DNA from: Pseudomonadota bacterium
GTDB lineage: Bacteria > Myxococcota_A > Polyangia > GCA-2747355
Length of the DNA: 64,000 bases
Reading direction: 5' to 3'
Assembly (NCBI GenBank): GCA_016702545.1
Contig: JADJDT010000015.1
Span: 1 to 64,000 of the forward strand
Part shown: piece after piece, positions 25,655 to 33,898 of the stretch
Layout of the letters: each line of letters opens with the position of its first letter
How positions within the stretch are numbered: the first letter of the stretch is position 1
Notes under the pieces: generated by a model
What the model saw: only the letters and a program-made list of their open reading frames with translations
What the model was told of the DNA's origin: nothing
Databases searched by the model: none
Position numbers and translations under genes: made by a program

Positions 25655-25929
25655 TTCCCCCGTTCTTGATCTGCCCTGTCAACCGCTCCGACCCACCGCC
25701 ACCGCTGGGGCGACGGAAGGCCCCTCGACCCGCGTCGCCGGTCCGCCAGACCAAACCGGAGCCCCGGCCCCCAGGTAACGCCGCAGTCGGAAGAATGGAC
25801 GAACCAGGCCGCCGAGAGCGGGGCCGGCGCCCGGAGCGGCCGCCACGCCCGGAGCCGCCACTTCTCGAAGGCCGCGCGCTATGTCACGCTGGAGATCCAA
25901 GATGGCGCTCGAGTGCTGGACGAAGCTAA
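25655..25929. other. Upstream region of copy B
   Basis: No gene is seen. The segment would hold the promoter of the minus-strand large gene; it is GC-rich and no -35/-10 pair stands out. Confidence 0.3.
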
Positions 25930-26085
25930 GGACCCGCTCGAAAATAACTCGATCAACTGGGCGTTGAGGCGCCCGCCGGGCAAGGCGCAGCGACGAAGGA
26001 ATACTGTTGGTATTGCGAGGAGCTGCAACGCAGCCCGGCGGGATGGATCGACGGCCAGATGGATGAGTTATTTCCGAGCGGGTCC
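25930..26085. mobile_element. 156-bp MITE-like element
   Basis: The terminal inverted repeats are about 21 bp with one mismatch: GGACCCGCTCGAAAATAACT at the left and its complement AGTTATTTCCGAGCGGGTCC at the right. TAA flanks both sides (25927-25929 and 26086-26088). The similarity of the arms extends inward past CCCGCCGGGC. It has no coding capacity. It looks like an internal-deletion derivative of a DDE-transposase IS. Confidence 0.75.
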
Positions 26086-26130
26086 TAAACCGCGCGGACG
26101 CGCGTGTCCGCGCCCACCCAGGAGTCCGCG

Positions 26131-27297
26131 ATGCTCAGGTCGGGTCCTACATGTGGCGCGGCGGCCGGATCCCCTCCGCGGCGCAAAACCGGTTGGAGCC
26201 GTCTACCCTACAGTCCCGTCCAGGGCTGTCCCGCGGTGTTGTGCCTGTTGGGGCTGCTGGCCACAGCGGGCGGCTGCGCCAGTCGCGCTCCAACCGGCAC
26301 CCGGGTCGACGCCGAGTCGAGGTTGCGCTTCGGCGACTCGGGCACCTCCCCGCTGCGCGACGCCACCGCCGCCGACTCGCGCGCGAACAAGGAGGAGCGG
26401 GACGCCGGTCGCGGCGGCGGCGACGGACGCGGAGCAGACGCCACCGCCCCGGAGCCGCGCGATGCCCTCGGACTGCCGACGAGCAGACGCCAGGCGGTGC
26501 CGCTCCAGATCGCCGCCGACAGCTCGGGCATCGCCGCGCTCGGCTTCCCCCACAGCGAGCAGGACGACCTGCGCGCGCAATCGGTCTTCACGGCCACAGG
26601 GAACACGCAGGTGCTCTCCGTGGTGCTCGTGGCCGTCGATCCGGCTCGGCGCTACCGCGTCGCCGGCAGCTTCCGCTCTGTCGGCGCCGAGGCGTCGACG
26701 CTCTACCTGGGCCTCGCCCCCTACACCGCCGAGCCGCGCTTCATCAGCGTCGAGCAAGCCGAACGCCTCGGAGAGGCCGCCACGATCGCGGCCTTCGCCC
26801 CGACGAACCTGAGCACCACCGCGGCACTGACCGGCTGGGGCAACGGCGGCCCCGCCTATGCGCGACAGCTCGGCTTCTACTTCGATGGCCGGACGGATCA
26901 CCTGCCGGACGCGGTCTGGGGCCATCAGCCGAGCACCACCGAGGACGCCTATTCGACCAACCCCGCCTTCGGTGCCTTCAGCACCGCCCAGGGCCAGACC
27001 ATCGCGCTCAACGCCGCGCTGCCCGCGACGATCAGCGGGCGCATCGCAGCGGGCACGACGCGCGTGATGAACCACACGAGCGGCGGCACCTATCTTTATA
27101 CCGCCGCGGCCGGCGTCATCGTTCCGACCGTCTGGACGCGCTACGAGGGCGAGATCACCGGGACGGCCTTCAACGGCGGCGCGAAGGTCTTTCGCCCCAC
27201 GACCGCCTACGTCCGGATCTCGCTGCTCCTGAATTATCAGCAAGGCACGACCGCTCGCCTGCACTTCACCGACCTCTCGCTCGTCGCCCTCGACTAG
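26131..27297 (+). CDS. Secreted lipoprotein with beta-sandwich-like C-terminal half
   Basis: The lipobox is in LCLLGLLATAGGCAS, after an unusually long n-region. The start is uncertain: ATG 26131 has GGAG six bases upstream, and GTG 26104 is possible. A low-complexity Asp/Arg/Gly linker follows. The C-terminal half (VLVAVDPARRYRVAGSFRSV, STLYLGLAPYTAEP, YVRISLLLNYQQGTTARLHF) resembles carbohydrate-binding or tail-fibre jelly-roll modules. The family is not recognised. Its TAG stop is the first base triplet of a CTAG hairpin repeat. It is probably anchored in the outer membrane. Confidence 0.65.
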   Translation: MLRSGPTCGAAAGSPPRRKTGWSRLPYSPVQGCPAVLCLLGLLATAGGCASRAPTGTRVDAESRLRFGDSGTSPLRDATAADSRANKEERDAGRGGGDGRGADATAPEPRDALGLPTSRRQAVPLQIAADSSGIAALGFPHSEQDDLRAQSVFTATGNTQVLSVVLVAVDPARRYRVAGSFRSVGAEASTLYLGLAPYTAEPRFISVEQAERLGEAATIAAFAPTNLSTTAALTGWGNGGPAYARQLGFYFDGRTDHLPDAVWGHQPSTTEDAYSTNPAFGAFSTAQGQTIALNAALPATISGRIAAGTTRVMNHTSGGTYLYTAAAGVIVPTVWTRYEGEITGTAFNGGAKVFRPTTAYVRISLLLNYQQGTTARLHFTDLSLVALD

Positions 27298-27476
27298 GCC
27301 CAAAACAAGCGCGTCCCGCGCTCGTTCTGGGCCTAGATATTTCTCAGGGGGCTTTCGCAAAGCCTCCTCGTCGCGGGGAGTGAATCCCCGCGACTTCACC
27401 CCACAACGCTCGCCTTTCGGCTCGTCTAGCCCGAAAACAAACGGCTCGCGCCAAAGCGCGCTTGTTTTCGGCCTAG
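27295..27476. repeat. CTAG hairpin repeat, complete copy 1
   Basis: A 182-bp unit begins with the TAG stop of the upstream lipoprotein gene and ends CTAG. Its ends are inverted copies of CTAGGCCSAAAACAAGCGCG. Inside are further hairpins: GGGGGCTTTCGCAAAGCCTCC, and GTCGCGGGGA / TCCCCGCGAC around GTGAA. The same unit is at 44904-45086, and its right end alone is at 21973-22006. It probably acts as a bidirectional terminator. Confidence 0.9.
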
Positions 27477-27777
27477 GGTGGGGCGCCGGATCGCGCGAAG
27501 CGTGCAAGCGTGCTGTGAGTCTGGACGTCGATTCGCGGTCCGTGATAGCGTCACGCGTCGCCTTCGATCCTGCTGTTGTATTCGCGCCGCGGCACGGCCC
27601 GCGGAAGGGTGTACGTCACGGCGACATCGCTCAGCGGGGGCGTAGCGGCGCGATTGAGCGCTGTGCTCCGGCGGGAGGTCCGACGAGGTGAACGCAACTC
27701 TGGCGTCACAGTCTTCCAAGGCGTGTCCCTTCGAGGCGTGTCTCGGCGTCGGCGTTAGGCCCAGCGTTAGGCCCAGC
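27477..27777. other. Leader region of the Glt/Nfs-like locus
   Basis: No gene is recognised. CGTTAGGCCCAG occurs twice in tandem just before the GTG at 27778. No clear sigma-54 or sigma-70 promoter could be identified by eye, though one is expected here for the operon. Confidence 0.35.
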
Positions 27778-28354
27778 GTGCGGCGGCCCCGAGCCCTTCC
27801 CGGCACGTGCATCGGGCTGCTCGCGCTGCTCTTAGTGAGCGGCGTCCTCGAGCTCAGCCAGGCCGCCGCTGCGGCGCCGGAAGCGCCACCGCCAGCGCCC
27901 CTCGCCCTCTCACGCGCAGGGTCCGTGAGCCACGGAGCAGCTCAGCCACTCGCAGCGCCTGTGCGGGTCGCACCAGGTGTGCCGGTCGCACCAGGTGTGC
28001 CGGCGGCGCCGGGGCGTCCGTCGTCCTGGCGCGAGCCGGCCACGCGGCAGATCCGCAGCACCGGTTGGCGACGATAGAGCCGGCTCAACCGGCGACGACG
28101 GCGCCGGCGCGAGCGGCGCAGAGGGGCCCAGTGCAGCAGCGGCAAGCCAGACCGGCGCTGCAGCGCCCCCGCCGGGGACGCTGCAGCGGGGCGCCCGTGT
28201 CGAGTTCGACGGACGGCTCGTCCAGGGCCAGACGGCCAAGTCGGGCGCCATTTATTTATTCGCGCGCAAGCGCAGCGAGCTTCGCAGCATGATCGTGGAG
28301 CGCACAGAGTATCGCACCGAGATCCTCCAAACCGTGTACCCCGAGCGCCCCTAG
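27778..28354 (+). pseudogene. Small exported protein at the head of the Glt/Nfs-like locus, frameshifted
   Basis: The signal peptide from GTG 27778 is LPGTCIGLLALLLVSGVLEL, followed by a Pro/Ala-rich stretch with a repeated VAPGVPVAPGVP. The frame changes between about 28010 and 28070. The C-terminal part reads LQRGARVEFDGRLVQGQTAK, SGAIYLFARKRSELRSMIVE and ILQTVYPERP. Small proteins with this RVEFD...VQGQTAKSGA block are, from memory, found beside FHA/AgmX genes in myxobacteria. The role is unknown. Its stop is immediately followed by the ATG of the FHA gene. Confidence 0.6.
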
Positions 28355-30549
28355 ATGGATTCAGTCACACCGGCCGTCGAGGTCTTCGTCTTCCTGGGAG
28401 ACCGCTTTCTCGGCTCCCGTTGCTTTCAACAGTCGACGATCACCATCGGCAGTGACGCCGAGTCCACGCTGCGTCTGCGCGACGCCAAGGTCGAGGCGCG
28501 CCACGCCGTCCTTCGTCTCGAGGGCGGCCATCTGGTGATCGCCAGCAACACCAGCAAGAACGCCGTGCTGGTCAATGGCGAAGCCATCGATCTCCGCCGC
28601 GTCGGCGCGCAGGACGAGGTCCGACTTGGACCGTTTCGCCTCAAGGTCTCGCTGCTGGGGGGTTCTCAGACCGGCTCGTTCGGGGCCACCAGCGCCAGCG
28701 TGGGCGTACGCCACGAGGTCGATGAGGAAGCGGCGACGCGCGTGCGGCACCTGGGTCCGCTCGAGAGCGGCGTCTTACGCGGGCCAGCGCGCGCCACCCC
28801 ACACCCTCAAGCCACCCCACACCCTCAGGCCCAGCCGCGCGGCGGGGCGATCCCGTCACCACACCGCGCGCCAAGCCGGCGGCGGCGGCCCGCCAGTCGG
28901 GTGCCCGCTCCTCAGCGGCGGCGCAGGCCGACGCGGCGCTCGGCGCCGACCGACTTGAACCCGCGGCCGGCCCAGCTTACGCGGTCTCCTGGCCGGACAC
29001 GGTCCCCGACGCTCCCCTGGTGGCCCCTCAGCCCGCACGGCGGTCCACGGGGTCGGCAGCGCCCCTCCCGGGCGGCCCTGATCAGCTCTGGCCACCGCCT
29101 ACCGAGGCAACCGCGAGCGAAGGCGACCCCACCGCGGGCGCGGGCGATGCGGACGACGAGGAGGATGAACCCTTCGTCGAGCCTTTCTCGCTGCTCGAGA
29201 ACGTCGTCCGCGAGCGCTTCACCACTCCCGTGGCCACCGAACATGTCACGAGCGCCGAGGTCATCCGCTACCGCGATGGGCAGCTCTTGGACGTGGTCGC
29301 CGCCCAACCGGGCGGGAATGTGTTCCTCGATTCCGACGGGTTCCGGCTGCTGAGCGTCAGCGGCGACGGACAGGCGATCCTCTTCTTCCGCCGCGATTTC
29401 GGCGGCACGGTCGTGCGCGGCGGCAAGGCCTACCCGCTGGGGCGCCTCGCGCAGGACGGGCTGCTCGTCGACGCCAAGCGCGAGCACTACGCGATCCAGC
29501 TCCACGAGGGTGACTACGCCCAGGTCGTGCGCGCGGATGGCGGTCATCTCGTACGCTTCGTGCGCGCGCCTCAGGTCCCGCGACCGCGCCGCGGGAGCAC
29601 CGTGAGCTGGAGCGGGGTGCAGGTCTTCGCCGCGAGCATCGCTATCCATTTCCTCACGATGGTCCTCGTGGGTTTCGCCTCGCCCGAGTCCAGCATGGCC
29701 GTCGAGAGCGACGTCGAGCGCTTCGCCAAGGTCTCGCTGAAGGATCTCGAACTGGAGAAGCAGGCGGAGCCGCCCAAGCCGGAGGAGCCGCCTCCGCCGG
29801 CGCAAGACAACGCGCCGGCGCCGCCCCCCAAGGCCGAACCGCGCGTCCGTCAGCGCGTCGTCTCGCGTCCCGGACCGACGACCCCGCAGCCGCGGGCCCA
29901 GGTGCAACAGCAACGACAGGTGGCTAGCGTGCTCAGCGCGCTCGAGAACATCCGCCCCAGCGGGGGCCCCGGTCGCGCCGACCTGACGTCGTTGGTCACC
30001 AACATCGCCGCGGTCCGCGTCCCCGGCGGCGCCGGCGCGAGCTTCAAGGTTTCGGGCGTAATCGGCAAGATCCCGGGCGGCGGCATCCGGCTCGCCGGTG
30101 GCCTCGGCGGCGGTGGCGGCCGAGAGACGCGCGGCGGATCACAGCTGCTCGCGGGCAGCGGGGTCGGTTCAATCCAGGCCTTGGCCGGGACCGGCACCCG
30201 CGTGCGAGGCACCGCGGCGCGCGCGCCGACCCGCGCCATCGGTGCCACGGGCGGCTTCCTCTCCCGCGAGGCCATTCAGCGGGTGGTCAGCGAGCACATG
30301 GCGTCGATCCAGGCCTGCTACGAGCGCCAGCTGCTGGTCAATCGCGGCCTGGCCGGCAAGATCGTCTTCGACTGGGTGATCAATCCCTCGGGCGGCGTCG
30401 ACACGGCGCGCCAGATCTCCTCGTCGCTGGCGGACTTCACGGTTTCGACCTGCATCCTCAGCCAGATCCGCAGCTGGCGCTTTCCGCAGCCCGTCGGCGG
30501 CTCGGTCACCGTACGCTATCCCTTCGTCTTCCGCGTGCAAGGATTCTGA
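28355..30549 (+). pseudogene. GltG/NfsG-like FHA - transmembrane - AgmX/PglI protein, frameshift in linker
   Basis: The N-terminal FHA domain is VEVFVFLGDRFLGSRCF, ITIGSDAESTLRL, VEARHAVLRLEGGHLVIA, NGEAI. A disordered Pro/Ala linker contains the frame change (28700-28870); one added base would restore 732 codons. Then come an acidic segment, a single transmembrane helix (VFAASIAIHFLTMVLVGFA), and a Pro-rich TonB-like periplasmic stretch. The C-terminal AgmX/PglI domain is HMASIQACYERQLLVNRGLA, IRSWRFPQPVGGSVTVRYPF. This matches M. xanthus GltG/NfsG architecture, inner-membrane parts of gliding or spore-coat machines. Downstream genes follow with a gap of about two bases. Confidence 0.82.
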
Positions 30550-30551
30550 CC

Positions 30552-31370
30552 ATGAACGTGGCCCGCGCCGCCGCTTGTTCTCCGCCCCGACGGGAGCCCC
30601 ACGGGCGTTGCCGGGACCCCCACGGGCGTCGCCGGGGCCCCCACTGGCGCTGCCGGGATCCCCACTGGCGTCGCCTGGGCCCCCGCGGGCGTTGCCTCAT
30701 GCAAGCGCTGGCCCTGGCCGCGTGCCTCGCACCGCCAGGCGCGGGCCTCCGCTCGGCCGCCGCCAAGAAGCGCGTGCTGTGGGAGGAGACCGACAAGCTG
30801 CCGGCCGTGCAGAATCGGCGCTATCGCCTCCAGCACGAGTTCGACGCCACCGTCGGCACGCTGCCCGCCGATCCCTACACCAAGGGTCTGACGCTGAGCG
30901 CCGGCTACGGCTGGCACCTCAACGACCTGTGGGCGATTGAAGCCCGCGGGCACTGGGTGATGAACTTCAATAGCGCCTTGCGCGACAAGCTCGAGGGCAA
31001 CTTCGGCACGGACGCTGACCGCTTCGACAAGATCAAGTTCTTTGGTCAGCTCGGCGGGCTCTTCAAGCCGCTCTACGGCAAGCTCTCCTTCCTCAACGAC
31101 CAACAGGTCTACGGCGAGGTCTTCCTCTCGCTGCACGCCGTGGTCGCCCAGATGGACGGCGGCGGCGGCTCGGCCGACGACCCGGTCGGTCGTGGCCAAC
31201 GGCTGGCGTTCGGCGCGTCGCCCGGCTTCGGCGTGCGGGGCTTCCTCAGCGAGCACTGGTCGCTGCGCCTCGACATCAACTGGCTCGTGCTCTTCGCCGA
31301 GACCGGTGAAACCCATCTGCCCCTGCTGCTGACGCTCAGCCTCGCCGGGACCACGCGGAGCGACTCATGA
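30552..31370 (+). CDS. Outer-membrane beta-barrel protein 1 (OMP_myx_plus, GltA/B- or NfsA/B-like)
   Basis: The barrel domain contains NRRYRLQHEFDATVGTLPAD, PYTKGLTLSAGYGWHLNDLW and LFKPLYGKLSFLNDQQVYGE. It ends in alternating hydrophobic strands (LRLDINWLVLFAETGETHLP). This is the pattern of the paired myxobacterial barrels GltA/GltB and NfsA/NfsB. The N-terminal start is unclear: the frame from ATG 30552 passes through five 21-bp tandem repeats and encodes basic PHGRCRD units. An internal ATG at 30699 gives MQALALAACLAPPGAG, a better but short signal peptide. It overlaps the second barrel gene by four bases. Confidence 0.78.
   Translation: MNVARAAACSPPRREPHGRCRDPHGRRRGPHWRCRDPHWRRLGPRGRCLMQALALAACLAPPGAGLRSAAAKKRVLWEETDKLPAVQNRRYRLQHEFDATVGTLPADPYTKGLTLSAGYGWHLNDLWAIEARGHWVMNFNSALRDKLEGNFGTDADRFDKIKFFGQLGGLFKPLYGKLSFLNDQQVYGEVFLSLHAVVAQMDGGGGSADDPVGRGQRLAFGASPGFGVRGFLSEHWSLRLDINWLVLFAETGETHLPLLLTLSLAGTTRSDS
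30597..30701. repeat. Five 21-bp tandem repeats at the 5' end of barrel gene 1
   Basis: Units of the type CCCCACGGGCGTTGCCGGGA repeat five times with substitutions. As 21 is a multiple of three they keep frame. They lie between the two candidate start codons. Confidence 0.8.
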
Positions 31371-32047
31371 AGCGGCCCCCGCCTGCTCGCGCCTCGCGCC
31401 TATCCCCAGGTCCTTGGCTCGGCGCGGTCGCGCTGCTGCTGCTGCTGCCGCGGCCGGCTCTCGGCGATCCCGCCACCGCCCAGGGTGGCGAGCTCTACTC
31501 GATCGAGAAACGCCGGTTGATGGGCCACCACGAGCTCTCCATCGGCGTCGCTGCGCTGCCGATGGATGCCTTCGGCAAGGGCATCGCGCTGCAGGGCGGC
31601 TACAGCTATCACTTCAACCACCTGGTCGGCTGGGAGATCATCGGCGGGGCCTACTCGTTCGTGCTCAGCACCGGCTTGCGCGAAGACCTTCGCACGCGCT
31701 TCGATGCCGAACCCGAGCGCGAGGGCGAAATCAAGGCCCTGCTCCACTCCAACGTCGTGATCAAGCCGCTCTACGGCAAGCTGGCCTTCCTCAACGACTC
31801 GCTGCTCGCCGCGGAGCTGGCCTTCAGCGCTGGCCCGACCGTCGGGCTCTTCGACGATGGCTCGCGCCCCGTGGGCCTCAACGCCGGCGTCGGGCTGCGC
31901 CTCTTTCTCGGCCCTTACTTCTCGCTGCGGGTCGACGTGCGCGACTACGCCTTCGTCGCCAGCCTCGGCGACATACGCAACCACCTCTACCTCTCGCTCG
32001 GCCTCGGGTTGACCTTCGGCTTCGCCGACGCCGACGAGGAGGAGTAA
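31367..32047 (+). CDS. Outer-membrane beta-barrel protein 2 (OMP_myx_plus, GltA/B- or NfsA/B-like)
   Basis: This 226-residue protein has a clear signal peptide (LGAVALLLLLPRPALG) and a barrel of the same type as its upstream neighbour: GHHELSIGVAALPMDAFGKG, GGYSYHFNHLVGWEIIGGAY, IKPLYGKLAFLNDSLLAAEL. The shared KPLYGKL.FLND motif shows the two are paralogues. In Glt and Nfs systems such pairs form the outer-membrane part of the trans-envelope complex. The start ATG overlaps the preceding stop, and the frame is intact. Confidence 0.85.
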   Translation: MKRPPPARASRLSPGPWLGAVALLLLLPRPALGDPATAQGGELYSIEKRRLMGHHELSIGVAALPMDAFGKGIALQGGYSYHFNHLVGWEIIGGAYSFVLSTGLREDLRTRFDAEPEREGEIKALLHSNVVIKPLYGKLAFLNDSLLAAELAFSAGPTVGLFDDGSRPVGLNAGVGLRLFLGPYFSLRVDVRDYAFVASLGDIRNHLYLSLGLGLTFGFADADEEE

Positions 32048-32050
32048 GGC

Positions 32051-33898
32051 ATGCGGCACGTCACCCGCCACCGCGGCCGGCGCCGCTTCCGCTTGGGCCT
32101 CACGATCCTCGCGCTCGTGGGCGCGGCCTCGGCGTTCGCGCCCCCACCGGCACGCGCGGCCACACCTCCCGCAAAGGGCAGCACGACCGCGGTGGTCCCG
32201 CCGGCGCGCTGGTTCGCGCGCTGCAAGGAGGCCGACGCCACCGGCCAGTACGCTCAGGCCGCGGATTTCTGCTCGCGCTTTCTCAAGACCGCCGGAAAGT
32301 CCGCCGAGAAATACGAAAGCGCGCAGTTCTTCCTCGCCAACGCGCTCGACCGGCTCGGACTGCACCACGGCGCCGTGGAGTATTACTTCCAGGTCGCCAA
32401 TACGCGCCGTACCCCTGAGCTGCTGCCCCGCGCCGTGCGGGCACTCGAGCAGCTCTACCTCTCGCGCCCGATCGACGAGGACATGATCCTTCGCGATTTG
32501 ATCGGCGAGACCGACTTCGGCGAGCTGCCCGACGAGCTCAACGACTTCGTCCACTACTGGCAGGGGCTGACCAACCTCTTCCGCGGGCTCGACGAGTGGG
32601 CCAACGAGCGCTTCACGCGGCTCAATCGCCGCGGCTACTACTACTATCTGGCGATCTACGCGTCCGGCGTGCGGCTCCTGCACACCGATCCCGTGGCCCA
32701 GCAGCGCTTCGCCGTGCGCTCGTTCGCCGACCTCTTCGGGGCCCCCGACCTCGCGGCCGCGCTCGAATCGCTGCGGCGTCGCGGTGAAAGCGACGCCAAG
32801 CTCACGCTCGCGCTCAAGGCGTTGATCAACGACGACGGCGCGATCGACGTGCGCTTCGAGCGCCTACCGCAGGGCTGGGAGGTCGAGCTCGCGCTGCTGG
32901 CCTTCGGCCGCGTGGCCGCCGAAACTGACGTGCTGCTGCAGCGCGCCAGGCAAACCGACGAGGATGAGCTCGGCCGGCCCTTCGCCTACGAGGTCGAGGT
33001 CGGCGGGATTCCGATCTACCGCCACGCGCCGCGCTTCGAGGACCGCGTCGACCTGATTCGCGCGGTGGCCGCGCGGCCGCGCGCCGTGCGCAAACTGCGC
33101 GGCTTGGCGCTGCACTCGCTCTCCCGCCTGCTTTACGAGCAACAGCGCTATTCGGCCGCCTACGACACGCTGTTGCAGGTGCCGCCGGGCACGGAGCTCA
33201 GCTCCGAGATCCTGCTCGAGCGCGCCTGGGCGAAGTACCGCGCCGGCGACCCGCACCGCGCGATGGGGCTGCTCTATGCGCTCGATGCGCCGATCTACCG
33301 CGGCCTCTTCGCCCCCGAGAAGTTCGTGCTGCGCGGCTTGCTCTACCGTCGCTTCTGTCACTTTCGCGCGGCGAAGCTCGCCGCCCGTCGCTTCCGCGTC
33401 GAGTATGACCAGGCGCTGCAGCAGATCCGCGATGGGGTCCCGTTGACCCAGATCAGAGCGGTGCGTGAAGCGGCGCTGCGGCGCGGCGAGACGCGACGGC
33501 GCTACATCTTCGGTCGGACCCTGCGCACCGAGCTCAAGCGGATCGAGGGCTACCGCGAGGCCTGGCAGGCCGGGGGCCTCTACGCCGCGCTGCGTCACGT
33601 CTACCAGCAGAAGCTGGAGCAGGTGCGCGCCGAGCTGGCCCACGACCTCGAGGCCAGCACCCGCGCCGTGGCCGAGGACATGCTCGCCACCCAGGAGCAG
33701 GTCAATCTGCTCGAGTACGAGGTCGCGCAGGCGCTCTTCGAGCGCGTCAGCGAGGGCGCCGGCGCCGCGGTGCTGCGCAAGCGCACACCGCCCGTGCCCA
33801 GCTCGTCGGCACGCGTCTACTACCGCTTCATGGAAGAGTACTGGACCGATGAGCTGCCGTTCTACAAGTTCAACATCGAGGATCGCTGTGTCGAATGA
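32051..33898 (+). CDS. Periplasmic TPR protein (GltC/NfsC-like)
   Basis: This 615-residue exported protein has the signal peptide RLGLTILALVGAASAFAPPP. Helical repeats of TPR type run through the length, for example AQFFLANALDRLGLHHGAVE and LHSLSRLLYEQQRYSAAYDT. LLERAWAKYRAGDPHRAMGL is another clear repeat. A long charged helix near 500-570 (KLEQVRAELAHDLEASTRAV) suggests a coiled coil. Its place directly after two OMP_myx_plus barrels matches the gltB-gltA-gltC and nfsA-nfsB-nfsC arrangements known in M. xanthus. The role would be to link outer-membrane barrels to periplasmic partners. Confidence 0.78.
   Translation: MRHVTRHRGRRRFRLGLTILALVGAASAFAPPPARAATPPAKGSTTAVVPPARWFARCKEADATGQYAQAADFCSRFLKTAGKSAEKYESAQFFLANALDRLGLHHGAVEYYFQVANTRRTPELLPRAVRALEQLYLSRPIDEDMILRDLIGETDFGELPDELNDFVHYWQGLTNLFRGLDEWANERFTRLNRRGYYYYLAIYASGVRLLHTDPVAQQRFAVRSFADLFGAPDLAAALESLRRRGESDAKLTLALKALINDDGAIDVRFERLPQGWEVELALLAFGRVAAETDVLLQRARQTDEDELGRPFAYEVEVGGIPIYRHAPRFEDRVDLIRAVAARPRAVRKLRGLALHSLSRLLYEQQRYSAAYDTLLQVPPGTELSSEILLERAWAKYRAGDPHRAMGLLYALDAPIYRGLFAPEKFVLRGLLYRRFCHFRAAKLAARRFRVEYDQALQQIRDGVPLTQIRAVREAALRRGETRRRYIFGRTLRTELKRIEGYREAWQAGGLYAALRHVYQQKLEQVRAELAHDLEASTRAVAEDMLATQEQVNLLEYEVAQALFERVSEGAGAAVLRKRTPPVPSSSARVYYRFMEEYWTDELPFYKFNIEDRCVE

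Noticed and set aside
23195..25669. Plus-strand open frame of over 800 codons opposite large-protein copy B
   Set aside because: It is antisense to a recognisable exported protein and has the biased composition of a GC-rich shadow frame, with no domain or ribosome site.
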